Positions 1 through 7,906 of a stretch of DNA of 37,551 nt are shown here, in pieces; the stretch's first letter is position 1, and the number at the start of each line of letters is the position of its first letter. Where the stretch lies: NCBI RefSeq assembly GCF_000430525.1, contig NZ_AUME01000028.1, forward strand, positions 1 through 37,551, in the 5' to 3' direction. Source of the stretch: Prevotella corporis DSM 18810 = JCM 8529. Its GTDB lineage: Bacteria; Bacteroidota; Bacteroidia; Bacteroidales; Bacteroidaceae. The position numbers and the translations under genes were made by a program. The notes under the pieces are model-generated. The model worked only from the letters and a program-made list of their open reading frames with translations. It was not told where the DNA came from and searched no databases.

Positions 1-276
1 ACGTTCCTCACTTTCGCTGCGTATCACCCCTAAGAGAATGGGATAGAAGTTTCCGCTACGACTGCGCGGAATACGGAGCGAGAACTCAAAGCCGTGACTG
101 TACCAACGGCGAGAACGGAAGCCATTGCATTGCTCATGGGCATTTTCGCTGACGAACAACTCTCGTTCATGATACATCAGGGAGTTCATGATTAATGACT
201 GAAGGGTAACAAAACCCTCGCTGCTGCTTGTGTAATTCGAAAGAATTTCCGAAATTTGCGAATGTGTAAGTTTCAT
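1..276 (-). CDS. IS256-family (mutator) transposase, N-terminal 92 residues, cut by the window edge
   Basis: This would catalyse transposition of the insertion sequence through a DDE domain that lies outside the window. Translation from ATG at 276 starts MKLTHSQISEIL and stays open to base 1. The segment NGFRSRRWYSHGFEFSLRIP followed by RSRSGNFYPILLG fits the N-terminal pattern of IS256-type transposases (an NG.R line, then L..PR.R.G.F.P). A TATCTTTG promoter element lies 28 bp upstream of the start, inside the element. Whether the full gene is intact cannot be judged here. Confidence 0.8.
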   Translation of the reverse strand, partial: MKLTHSQISEILSNYTSSSEGFVTLQSLIMNSLMYHERELFVSENAHEQCNGFRSRRWYSHGFEFSLRIPRSRSGNFYPILLGVIRSESEER

Positions 277-303
277 TTTTTTCTTTTTTATGGTTTACAA
301 ATA

Positions 304-311
304 CAAAGATA
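304..311 (-). promoter_or_regulatory. Promoter -7 element of the IS256 transposase
   Basis: On the minus strand this reads TATCTTTG, the Bacteroidetes TAnnTTTG element, 27 bp before the transposase ATG. No good TTTG box is seen 19-20 bp further upstream, where the element's terminal repeat lies, so strength is uncertain. Confidence 0.5.
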
Positions 312-349
312 AGAAAAAAGGAGCTTACACACTTTTATAGGACAGTACC

Positions 350-616
350 TCTTGACTTTACATTTTGGCCCCAAGAATGACTTTTTATCGTATGATAGAA
401 AAGATATCCACTGATTAGCATAAACAATGGCATATGGAAGCTATATATAGCTATAAATAAAGGGTTTTCGAAAAAATCCCCATTATTGCACTCAAATGAA
501 CCATATTGGATGTTATGCCCGAAAACCACTAATATTATAGCAATTCCTTTGACAACATCCAAATATAGATTTCGAGATCTTGGTTGAGATATATTTGACT
601 GACTATCTTTTTTCAT
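350..616 (-). pseudogene. Acyltransferase family 3 membrane protein, truncated by the insertion sequence
   Basis: The first 85-90 residues of an integral membrane acyltransferase (OafA/WecH/NolL type, which O-acetylates or acylates surface sugars). The start of the family domain is clear: LDVVKGIAIILVVFGHN gives the first membrane helix with the conserved His after VVFG, and FHMPLFMLISGYLF gives the second helix with the conserved FHMPLF.ISGY. The frame then enters IS256 DNA at about 349 and ends after five foreign residues, so the remaining helices are missing here. I chose ATG at 616; an in-frame TTG at 688 would add 24 residues without domain similarity. The acceptor substrate is unknown. 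The gene is almost certainly inactive unless the rest beyond the insertion is expressed separately. Confidence 0.8.
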
Positions 617-1382
617 GTTATCGTTATTTCCAACAATAGAATAAATCACTTTTTTGGACTTATCATATTTTTGACAATAGATTTTCAACCTGTTTCGAAT
701 TAGATTCCAAGAGTAATCTTACAGTAGTACTTAATAAATGCTTCACAGAGAGTTCAACTCTTGCAGTCTTTATAAGATCTTATTTTCTTTGGCATCCCAA
801 ACGACACGTTCTATATGATGTCCATTGTGAATACTGCGTAATATTTCGACACAATCATTTCGTTTTTTTAGTCTAAGTTCTTAAGGCTGATGTCCTAGCG
901 AGAGTCAAGGAGAGCGTTGCTTACTTGTCAGGGTCTCGGGGGCGGAAACCAATGAACTTATTAGCCAAAAATTTAGAACTTTGGTCGGTGGCTTTAAGCA
1001 AATTTTGGTATAATAAGCTATGCCAATATATTATTTTGCTATTCTACGTGTGCAAAGATAGCGAATAAGTTTGGTGGAATCAAATGATTAATAAGGAAAA
1101 ATTATTTGATTCGTATGCTTTAACCATCGTAAAGATGAGTGTAAAGTAAACTGTTTCGGGCAACTATAAAAAATAGTTTACCACAGTTTATTTTTATGGA
1201 CAATAATAAATTCTAACAAGGAACACTATGCCTAACTTGTCAAAATAGGGAGAGTTTAACCCAGTCTGAGGTTACATTTTCAAAAGATGACCTATTGCAA
1301 AGTAAAAGGTGACGTATTGAGGAACAATAGGTCACCTTTCAGTTAATAATCTTAAAGCAGATTACTGAAGAAGTCAGGTATG
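617..1382. other. Long gene-poor region with fragments of open frame and a repeat array
   Basis: No intact gene is supported. Short open frames occur that could be relics. On the minus strand at about 775-880, a stretch reads RNDCVEILRSIHNG and then HHIERVVWDAKENKIL before a stop. On the plus strand at about 883-1068, a frame contains VLARVKESVAYLSGSRGRKP. I recognise neither. At 1143-1190 there is a loose inverted repeat (GTAAACT and AGTTTAC). At 1282-1339 there is a 22-bp-period repeat array, listed separately. TATCTTTG on the minus strand near 1054-1061 looks like a promoter element, but no gene follows it. Confidence 0.4.
1282..1339. repeat. Intergenic 22-bp-period repeat array A
   Basis: Two direct units, AAAAGATGACCTATTG at 1282 and AAAAGGTGACGTATTG at 1304, start exactly 22 bp apart. 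A third unit is inverted (CAATAGGTCACCTTT, 1325-1339) and pairs with the second: AAAGGTGAC faces GTCACCTTT, and the stem extends inward to about 14 of 15 bp around a loop of AGGAA. A weaker inverted unit (AGGTTACATTTT) precedes at about 1269-1280. Related arrays lie at 22416-22474 and 27854-27913. It sits downstream of the lolA gene and could also act as a hairpin at its transcript end. Confidence 0.65.
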
Positions 1383-1991
1383 TTATCTGAGGTCGATAAT
1401 TTCCGCCTTATCAGTTTCTTTCGCATTGAAATGAAAAAGTTTATCGGGTTGCTTGCCGACTCGTATATTTGTGATATTGATAGTCACCCATTTACCATTT
1501 TGTAAGAATTTTATCTTTTGTGGCTGATAGCGTTTGTTGACGGTAATATAAATTTCTTGTAAACTGCGTGCAGGATGAATGGCCTTCAAATATATATTAT
1601 AATTGGTACTGGCTTTCATAGAAATTTGATAGCCATTCTTATAGATGGTCATGAAACTATAAGGATTCATTGACATTCGCTGGGCTTCGTTTGGTGTGGA
1701 TATATTAACCTCGTTGGTTTTCTTCATATATGTCCACTGCGTTTTTCCATCAAACCAGATTGTGGCCTGGGGAGTCAGGGCCTTAAATTTCTTGCCTTTT
1801 ATAAAAATAGTACCTTTCGTGTTACCGTATTGTGAGCTGATAACAGAAAAGTTGGCAGATGCACCACCTGACTTTTCTAAAACTTTAGAAACTTTGTCAA
1901 GAACATTTTTTGCTTGATTTGAACTTTGTGCATAAAAATTTGTACACAATAACAATGCTAATGCCAAAAATGTAAATCTAATTGTTTTCAT
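1383..1991 (-). CDS. LolA-like outer-membrane lipoprotein carrier
   Basis: Probable periplasmic carrier that moves lipoproteins from the inner to the outer membrane. The 202-residue product begins with a signal peptide (MKTIRFTFLALALLLCTNFYA, cleavage near A21). It then shows a LolA-like beta fold pattern: GTIFIKGKKFKAL, IWFDGKTQWTY and VNISTPNEAQ, in the order seen in the LolA/LolB superfamily, where a strand carries the WFDGKT.W sequence. Length suits the family. The gene begins 10 bp after the end of ftsK on the same strand, so the two are very likely cotranscribed; FtsK-LolA adjacency is common in Bacteroidetes. Whether it handles all lipoproteins or a special set cannot be told. Confidence 0.85.
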   Translation of the reverse strand: MKTIRFTFLALALLLCTNFYAQSSNQAKNVLDKVSKVLEKSGGASANFSVISSQYGNTKGTIFIKGKKFKALTPQATIWFDGKTQWTYMKKTNEVNISTPNEAQRMSMNPYSFMTIYKNGYQISMKASTNYNIYLKAIHPARSLQEIYITVNKRYQPQKIKFLQNGKWVTINITNIRVGKQPDKLFHFNAKETDKAEIIDLR

Positions 1992-2001
1992 AACTTATTT
2001 A

Positions 2002-4428
2002 TTAACTACGAAGGCGAGAAAGCATAACGTCTAAACTTGTTTCATCTGCAATTAATACTTCTCGTGGTTTTGACCCTTGTGCAGCACCAACAATACCCGC
2101 CTTCTCCATTTGATCCATTAGACGGCCAGCTCTATTATATCCAATGGAAAAGCGTCGTTGTATCATACTTGTTGAACCTTGCTGGTTCAGAACAATAGCC
2201 CTTGCCGCATCTTCAAAAAGCGGATCGATATTTTGTGTGTCCAAACTGTCACCGTTCACATTGCCGTCTTCGGATATCGGTTCTGGGATTTCCAAAGGCT
2301 GTGTCGGCCCAACTTGCTCTGCTATGAACTTGGATATATTCTCAACTTCGGGCGTATCAACAAATGCACACTGAACTCGGTTTGGTTCGCCACCATTCAG
2401 ATAGAGCATATCGCCTCGGCCGACGAGTTGTTGCGCACCCGGACGGTCAAGAATGATTCTTGAATCCATCATCGCACCAACCCTGAAAGCTATTCTGCCT
2501 GGGAAGTTAGCCTTAATGTTACCTGTTATAATGGTTGTGGTAGGGCGCTGGGTTGCAATAATCATGTGTATTCCCACCGCACGTGCCAATTGTGCGATGC
2601 GGGTAATAGGCATTTCAATTTCTTTACCAGCCGTTAAAATCAAGTCACCAAATTCATCGATAATGACCACTATATAGGGCATAAAATCATGACCCTCATG
2701 CGGATTTAACTTCCGAGTGAGAAATTTCTTATTGTATTCCTTGATATTTCTTGCTCCCGCTGCTTTCAACAGATCATAGCGTTCGTCCATTAGTACACAT
2801 AGACCTTTTAAAGTCTTGACAACCTTTTGGACGTCGGTAATAATGGGTTCTTCCATATTTTCTTCAACAGAAGCCATGAAGTGCTTAGCTATTGGAGCAT
2901 AAATGCTAAATTCAACCTTCTTGGGATCGACAAGAACAATTTTTAATTCGTTAGGATGTTTTTTGTAGAGTAGGGAAGTGATAATGGCATTGAGCCCTAC
3001 CGATTTGCCCTGTCCGGTCGCTCCAGCTACGAGTAAGTGTGGTATTTTAGCCAAATCAACCATAAACACATCGTTTGTGATAGTCTTTCCCAATGCGATT
3101 GGTAATTCCATACTTGAGTCCTGGAACTTTTTGGAATTAAGAATTGAATACATAGAGACGATGGACGGTTTCGCATTCGGCACTTCAATGCCTATCGTAC
3201 CTTTCCCAGGCATAGGGGCGATGATGCGGATACCTATTGCTGCAAGGCTCAAAGCTATGTCATCTTCCAGATTCTTAATCTTTGAGATTCTCACTCCCTG
3301 CGCAGGGGTAATTTCATATAGAGTAATAGTTGGGCCGACAGTTGCACGAATACTTCGTATTTGCACACCAAAATCGTTTAATACCTTGATGATTCTATTC
3401 TTGTTCGCTTCAAGTTCTTCTTTATCGACAAAACTTATCTGTGCATCAGAGTCGTATTCTTTCAGCAAGCTCAGGTTAGGGTATTTCCATTTAAGGAAAG
3501 GCTCATGCGGATTAATGGGCGTTGATAGGTCCAAATGTCCAGCAACAGTTTTACCGCTTGCTTTTTCTTCATTCTTGGTTTCCTCTATTTCTAAACCGAC
3601 TTCTTTAGTTTCAGATATCGGTTCGTAAATTTGGGATTTCAATTTGTCATTGTCGTCGCCCAGAATGACATCATCCGAAAGATCAACTGTCTGTGGCGTG
3701 GTCTCAACAAAATCATCGAGGCCTTCTTCTGATGGTTCTTCGTTTACAGACTCTTGGATGTCATTTGCATGGTTCACTATTGTAAACTTCACCTTATCCC
3801 GGATATATCCAACAGGATTTAATATTTTGCGAACGACCGTAATAGTCTCTGAAGTAAGAAAAGTAAGAAAAGCAAGCATCACAATGACAAGCAATGCTAC
3901 CAATCCTGGTGCACCAATTATATTTTCTAAATACTGGACACAAAAAGCGCCGTGATCTCCACCAGGATTGAATACTTGTTCGCCCATTAGTGGGGTTAAA
4001 AACTTTGCAAATGCAACCGAACTCCATACCATGACCAAGGATGTGCCAAAGAACCATTTCCAAAGATTAGTCTTTTCATAGGCCTTAATCATCTTGACAC
4101 TGCATACCACGATAAAAACAGGAATTAGGAAGGCAGGAATACCAAAGCATTTTGAAATCAAAAAGTAAGAGAGGATAGCACCGATAGACCCACAATAATT
4201 TTGAAATTCCTGAGCTTTATTTTCTATTTCTCCGGGGCGTAAGGCAGTAACAAGACTTTGATCGGCTTGCCCTGTCGAGAAATAGCTTATAAATGCAATG
4301 CAAATAAAGGTTGCAAGACATAAAAGTATAAGACCGAGTACAAAGCCTGTCTTGTCGTTGATGATATAATTAATGCCAATAGCTTCACTAAAAGTCGTGG
4401 ATTTGCGCTCAGTTTTCTTTCTTGCCAT
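2002..4428 (-). CDS. ftsK: FtsK/SpoIIIE-type DNA translocase
   Basis: Septum-located ATPase that pumps chromosome ends into daughter cells and supports dimer resolution at dif. The 808-residue protein has four to five membrane helices in the first 200 residues and an acidic linker (about 225-300). Then comes the motor: Walker A GATGQGKSV with Lys475, and Walker B VVIIDEFGDL. The C-terminal gamma winged helix (about 740-808) carries SMIQRRFSIGYNRAGRLMDQ, the part that reads KOPS-like DNA polarity signals. Length and order match bacterial FtsK with a short linker. It is the first gene of an operon with the LolA-like gene and is divergent from the exonuclease gene. The ATG at 4428 follows a TACTTTTG promoter element by 23 bp. 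Confidence 0.96.
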   Translation of the reverse strand: MARKKTERKSTTFSEAIGINYIINDKTGFVLGLILLCLATFICIAFISYFSTGQADQSLVTALRPGEIENKAQEFQNYCGSIGAILSYFLISKCFGIPAFLIPVFIVVCSVKMIKAYEKTNLWKWFFGTSLVMVWSSVAFAKFLTPLMGEQVFNPGGDHGAFCVQYLENIIGAPGLVALLVIVMLAFLTFLTSETITVVRKILNPVGYIRDKVKFTIVNHANDIQESVNEEPSEEGLDDFVETTPQTVDLSDDVILGDDNDKLKSQIYEPISETKEVGLEIEETKNEEKASGKTVAGHLDLSTPINPHEPFLKWKYPNLSLLKEYDSDAQISFVDKEELEANKNRIIKVLNDFGVQIRSIRATVGPTITLYEITPAQGVRISKIKNLEDDIALSLAAIGIRIIAPMPGKGTIGIEVPNAKPSIVSMYSILNSKKFQDSSMELPIALGKTITNDVFMVDLAKIPHLLVAGATGQGKSVGLNAIITSLLYKKHPNELKIVLVDPKKVEFSIYAPIAKHFMASVEENMEEPIITDVQKVVKTLKGLCVLMDERYDLLKAAGARNIKEYNKKFLTRKLNPHEGHDFMPYIVVIIDEFGDLILTAGKEIEMPITRIAQLARAVGIHMIIATQRPTTTIITGNIKANFPGRIAFRVGAMMDSRIILDRPGAQQLVGRGDMLYLNGGEPNRVQCAFVDTPEVENISKFIAEQVGPTQPLEIPEPISEDGNVNGDSLDTQNIDPLFEDAARAIVLNQQGSTSMIQRRFSIGYNRAGRLMDQMEKAGIVGAAQGSKPREVLIADETSLDVMLSRLRS

Positions 4429-4451
4429 TATACTATGTGTCTATTTTATTG

Positions 4452-4510
4452 CAAAAGTAGCAAATTTAAGCCGAAATCGAATATAATTCCATAACTTTTT
4501 TCTAATTTTG
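4452..4510. promoter_or_regulatory. Divergent promoters for ftsK (minus) and the exonuclease operon (plus)
   Basis: The 100-bp gap holds a -7 element on each strand: TACTTTTG on the minus strand (4452-4459) facing ftsK, and TAATTTTG on the plus strand (4503-4510), 18 bp before the exonuclease ATG. Neither has a clear TTTG box at the usual distance. Confidence 0.6.
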
Positions 4511-4528
4511 CAAGTGGAATAAGACTAC

Positions 4529-5167
4529 ATGACTACAATATTATATAATAAATTCGACAAAAAGAGTATTGCACTACTTCCAAGAGCAACGTTCCCAGGT
4601 AGAATCGTTGTTGTGGTAACTCAATCAGAGGCTAATAAGGCTGTTAATTTTCTTCTCTCAAAGAGAATCTTGGGCATAGATACGGAGACTCGTCCGGTTT
4701 TCAAGAAAGGGCAACGGCATAAAGTGGCTTTGCTACAAGTTAGTACTCATGACATCTGTTTCCTTTTCCGCTTAAACATTATCGGTATCCCACAATGTTT
4801 AATCAGACTATTGGAAGACACGAAGGTGCCTAAGATAGGCCTGTCTTTACATGATGACTTCCTGATGCTACATCAAAGGGCAGAATTTAGACAAGGTCTT
4901 TTCATTGATCTTCAAGATTGTGTAAAAGAATTTGGGATTGAAGATTTGAGTTTACAGAAATTATATGCTAACTTGTTTCACGAACGCATTACCAAACGAG
5001 AACAATTATCAAATTGGGAAAATCAAATCCTGACTGACAAACAAAAGTTATATGCAGCTACGGATGCTTGGGCATGTATAAAGATATATGAACAATTAAT
5101 GGACTTACAAAAAACACATGATTTTGAAATGATTCATACTGACAACTCTATAATTGAAAACATTTAA
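4529..5167 (+). CDS. DEDDy 3'-5' exonuclease domain protein (RNase D-like)
   Basis: Predicted cytoplasmic 3'-5' exonuclease of the DnaQ-like DEDD superfamily, related to the nuclease domain of RNase D. The 212-residue protein is nearly all catalytic domain. ExoI is GIDTETRP (Asp and Glu), ExoII is IGLSLHDDFLML with the second acid, and ExoIII is YAATDAWACIKIY, with Tyr and Asp four residues apart, the DEDDy signature. It lacks the C-terminal HRDC domains of full RNase D, so the substrate (tRNA, other RNA or DNA) is open. The next gene follows after 43 bp on the same strand, and the three-gene run with the methyltransferase and tilS suggests an RNA-maturation operon. Confidence 0.88.
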   Translation: MTTILYNKFDKKSIALLPRATFPGRIVVVVTQSEANKAVNFLLSKRILGIDTETRPVFKKGQRHKVALLQVSTHDICFLFRLNIIGIPQCLIRLLEDTKVPKIGLSLHDDFLMLHQRAEFRQGLFIDLQDCVKEFGIEDLSLQKLYANLFHERITKREQLSNWENQILTDKQKLYAATDAWACIKIYEQLMDLQKTHDFEMIHTDNSIIENI

Positions 5168-5210
5168 CTCGTGTGAAAGTCAAATAACAAATAGATTTTA
5201 ATCATTGTCT

Positions 5211-6407
5211 ATGTATAAAAAAATATATCTTAAAAAAGGAAAAGAAGAGAGCTTGCAAAGGTTTCACCCTTGGGTATTTTCTGGAGCAATAGCCAAGATT
5301 GAAAGTGGAGTAGAGGAAGGTGATATCGTACAAGTTTTTACTCATGAGAAAGAGTTTGTTGCTGTTGGGCATTACCAAATCGGCTCAATCGCAGTTCGTG
5401 TTCTTTCTTTTGATGATATAATTATTGATGAAAGTTTTTGGGAAAAACGCCTACAAGTAGCCCTGAATGTTCGTAAGGCCATAGGGGTAGTAGGTCACAA
5501 TTCGTCCTCTGGATTTTTAAACACAACTTATAGATTGGTACATGGTGAGGGGGATAATCTCCCAGGGTTGGTTGTGGATGTATATGACAAAACGTGTGTT
5601 GTGCAGGCACATTCAGTAGGAATGCATGTTAATCGCTATGATGTATCCAAGGCAATAGTAAAAGTGTTTGGAGAACAGATAGATAGCATTTATTATAAAA
5701 GTGATACTACATTACCTTTCAACGCTTGTCTTGGACAAGAGAATGGCTTCTTGTACGGGAAAACAGATAATAATGTATCAATAGAAAATGGACTAAAGTT
5801 TAGAATTGACTGGCTCAAAGGTCAGAAAACAGGATTTTTCATCGATCAGCGTGAGAATAGAAGCTTATTGGAGACATATTCTAAGGGACGTTCAGTACTG
5901 AATATATTTTGCTACACTGGCGGATTTTCCGTTTACGCAATGAGGGGTGGGGCGAAGTTAGTCCATTCCGTAGATAGTTCGGCAAAAGCTGTGGAGCTTA
6001 CAGATGAGAATGTATCGCTCAATTTCCCAGGAGATAATCGGCATTTAGCTTTTTGTGATGATGCTTTCAAGTATTTGGATGAGAATGAGGGTAAATATGA
6101 TTTGATAATTCTTGACCCACCAGCTTTCGCTAAGCATCGTTCGGCATTACGTAATGGGTTGCGAGGCTATACGAGACTGAACGAAAAGGGGTTTGAAAAA
6201 ATAAAAAGTGGCGGCATTATATTTACCTTTAGCTGCTCACAGGTAGTCTCGAAAGATCAGTTCCGTCAGGCTGTGTTTACCGCAGCTGCACATGCTGGCA
6301 GAAAGGTACGCATTTTGCATCAACTACACCAACCTGCTGATCATCCAATTAACATGTATCATCTTGAAGGAGAATATCTGAAAGGTTTAGTTCTGTATGT
6401 TGAATAA
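5211..6407 (+). CDS. RlmI-type class I rRNA (cytosine-C5) methyltransferase
   Basis: SAM-dependent methyltransferase of the RlmI/RlmK family with an N-terminal PUA domain; E. coli RlmI makes m5C1962 in 23S rRNA. In the 398 residues, the PUA part covers about 1-75 (RFHPWVFSGAI, GHYQIGSIAVRVLS). The Rossmann domain carries GFFIDQRENR and the SAM loop LNIFCYTGGFSVYA. Then come LIILDPPAFAKHR and a SCSQ segment near the C-terminus with the likely catalytic Cys. ATG at 5211 is preferred over the in-frame TTG at 5205. The last 11 bases overlap the tilS start, which suggests translational coupling. The exact modified base is inferred from the family. Confidence 0.9.
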   Translation: MYKKIYLKKGKEESLQRFHPWVFSGAIAKIESGVEEGDIVQVFTHEKEFVAVGHYQIGSIAVRVLSFDDIIIDESFWEKRLQVALNVRKAIGVVGHNSSSGFLNTTYRLVHGEGDNLPGLVVDVYDKTCVVQAHSVGMHVNRYDVSKAIVKVFGEQIDSIYYKSDTTLPFNACLGQENGFLYGKTDNNVSIENGLKFRIDWLKGQKTGFFIDQRENRSLLETYSKGRSVLNIFCYTGGFSVYAMRGGAKLVHSVDSSAKAVELTDENVSLNFPGDNRHLAFCDDAFKYLDENEGKYDLIILDPPAFAKHRSALRNGLRGYTRLNEKGFEKIKSGGIIFTFSCSQVVSKDQFRQAVFTAAAHAGRKVRILHQLHQPADHPINMYHLEGEYLKGLVLYVE

Positions 6408-7788
6408 AGTCAGTAATTATATCGACCAGTTCCAATTATTGGATAAGAACAAACTCTATTTAGTAGCTTTATCTGGTGGGGCTGATAGTGTTGCACTTTT
6501 GCTGGCCCTTCATCAACTTGGGTATCGACTGGAAACTGTTCATTGTAACTTTAAATTACGTGGTTCAGAAAGTGACCGTGATGAAATCTTTTGTAATAAT
6601 TTAGCTAATAGATTAAATATAAAACACCACATAATACATTTCGAAACAAATACTTATGCGAAATTACATAAAGTAAGTGTTGAAATGGCAGCGCGAGAAT
6701 TGAGATACAAATATTTTGAGAGTCTAATGGGGGGAATAGGCGCTTCTGGTATTTGTATTGCGCATCACAAGGAAGATTCTGTCGAAACAATATTACTCAA
6801 TCTCATTCGCGGAACAGGTTTAAAGGGATTGACAGGAATAAAACCTATAAATGGGAATCTCATTAGGCCGCTTTTGCCTTGTACAAGACAAGAAATTGAA
6901 CGATTCTTGAAGAAGAATCATCAGAACTTTGTTATTGATGGTACAAACTATGATAATGTTTTCCATCGTAACAAGCTAAGAAACTCAATAATTCCAATCA
7001 TCAAAGAAATCAATCCGTCATTTGATGATTCGCTTTTGAAGTTAGCTTCCATTGTTTCAGGTGCAAGCCTGATTGTTGAAAATTCAGTCACTGAATACAT
7101 CACGAAGATAACACAATCTGAGTACTCTGACAAAGAAACTCTTATAGAGTGTATTAAGAGGGGCTCACTGTTTAGCAAAGTTTACTTCATAGATATCAAT
7201 GCTGTGAAGGAATACTCATCTCCCAGCTATCTTTTGTATTTTATTTTATCTCCACTGGGATTTTCTTCACCCCTAATTGATCAAATTGCAGAATCTTTAG
7301 ACTCTCAAACTGGTAAAACATGGAAATCACATACTCATGAATTACTTCTTGATAGAGGTAAATTAATACTGTCTCGCATTATACCTTCTATCGAAAAGGA
7401 AATGAAAATACCAGAAGAGGGGAGATATGTCTTCTCGTCAGAACTGACAATCGTTTTTAAAAAACTTATTAGAGACAATATTTTTGTGATACCCACTACA
7501 AGTGAGAAGATTGCAATAGATGCCAGAAGAGTACAATTTCCTTTACTTGTTCGGCCTATTCATGCGGGCGACAGGTTTATTCCTTTCGGCATGAAAGGCT
7601 CAAAGTTAGTGAGCGATTTCTTAACTGACATTAAAATGAATGTAATTGATAGACGCAAGCAACTCGTGCTTTGTGATGCTAGTGGGAATATTATATGGCT
7701 TGTCGGACAACGTCTTGACAACCGTTACCGAATAGACGAAACAACTGTAAATTTACTGTTAATACATATTGAACGGACTTTTGATTAA
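6397..7788 (+). CDS. tilS: tRNA(Ile)-lysidine synthetase
   Basis: Modifies C34 of the CAU-anticodon tRNA-Ile to lysidine, so that it reads AUA and is charged with Ile; ATP and lysine are cosubstrates. The N-terminal PP-loop is LVALSGGADSVALLLAL (about 22-38), followed by the family blocks LETVHCNFKLRGSESDRDE, ARELRYKYFE and CIAHHKEDSVETILLNLIRG with GLKGLTGI. At 463 residues it has the central and C-terminal substrate-binding domains of full-length TilS; RPIHAGDRFIPFGMKGSKLV marks the C-terminal domain. ATG at 6397 lies inside the end of the upstream methyltransferase gene. The gene is essential in most bacteria. Confidence 0.95.
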   Translation: MLNKVSNYIDQFQLLDKNKLYLVALSGGADSVALLLALHQLGYRLETVHCNFKLRGSESDRDEIFCNNLANRLNIKHHIIHFETNTYAKLHKVSVEMAARELRYKYFESLMGGIGASGICIAHHKEDSVETILLNLIRGTGLKGLTGIKPINGNLIRPLLPCTRQEIERFLKKNHQNFVIDGTNYDNVFHRNKLRNSIIPIIKEINPSFDDSLLKLASIVSGASLIVENSVTEYITKITQSEYSDKETLIECIKRGSLFSKVYFIDINAVKEYSSPSYLLYFILSPLGFSSPLIDQIAESLDSQTGKTWKSHTHELLLDRGKLILSRIIPSIEKEMKIPEEGRYVFSSELTIVFKKLIRDNIFVIPTTSEKIAIDARRVQFPLLVRPIHAGDRFIPFGMKGSKLVSDFLTDIKMNVIDRRKQLVLCDASGNIIWLVGQRLDNRYRIDETTVNLLLIHIERTFD

Positions 7789-7844
7789 ATTTTGCTACCT
7801 TTACACAAACTTTTCATGGGTTTAACTTAGAATTGCTATAATTC

Positions 7845-7876
7845 TTTTGTATAACTAAAATTGTGTTGTATCTTTG
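7845..7876 (+). promoter_or_regulatory. Promoter of the TPM-LemA pair
   Basis: TTTTG at 7845-7849, a 19-bp spacer, then TATCTTTG at 7869-7876: a full match to the Bacteroidetes consensus. It leaves a leader of roughly 25 bases before ATG at 7907. Confidence 0.8.
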
Positions 7877-7906
7877 TAGTAAAGTATATCATCAACTGCC
7901 ATTCAA

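Larger units (their letters stand above)
1..349 (-). mobile_element. Terminal part of an IS256-family insertion sequence
   Basis: The element runs off the left edge. It holds the first 92 codons of a mutator-type transposase and about 70 bp of non-coding end. Read inward on the minus strand, the end starts near GGTACTGTCC and continues as TATAAAAGTGTGTAAGC, which resembles IS256-family terminal repeats. The boundary at 348-349 is inferred from where the interrupted acyltransferase frame stops making sense (residues VKSR, then GTVL and a stop). The other end and the target duplication lie outside the window. Confidence 0.8.

Noticed and set aside
1282..1339. CRISPR array
   Set aside because: Units are only about 16 bp, differ from one another, change orientation, and number two or three; there are no spacers of even length and no cas genes.
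2978..3628. 216-residue open frame on the plus strand
   Set aside because: It lies wholly antisense to ftsK, whose motor motifs are intact; no family motifs of its own.
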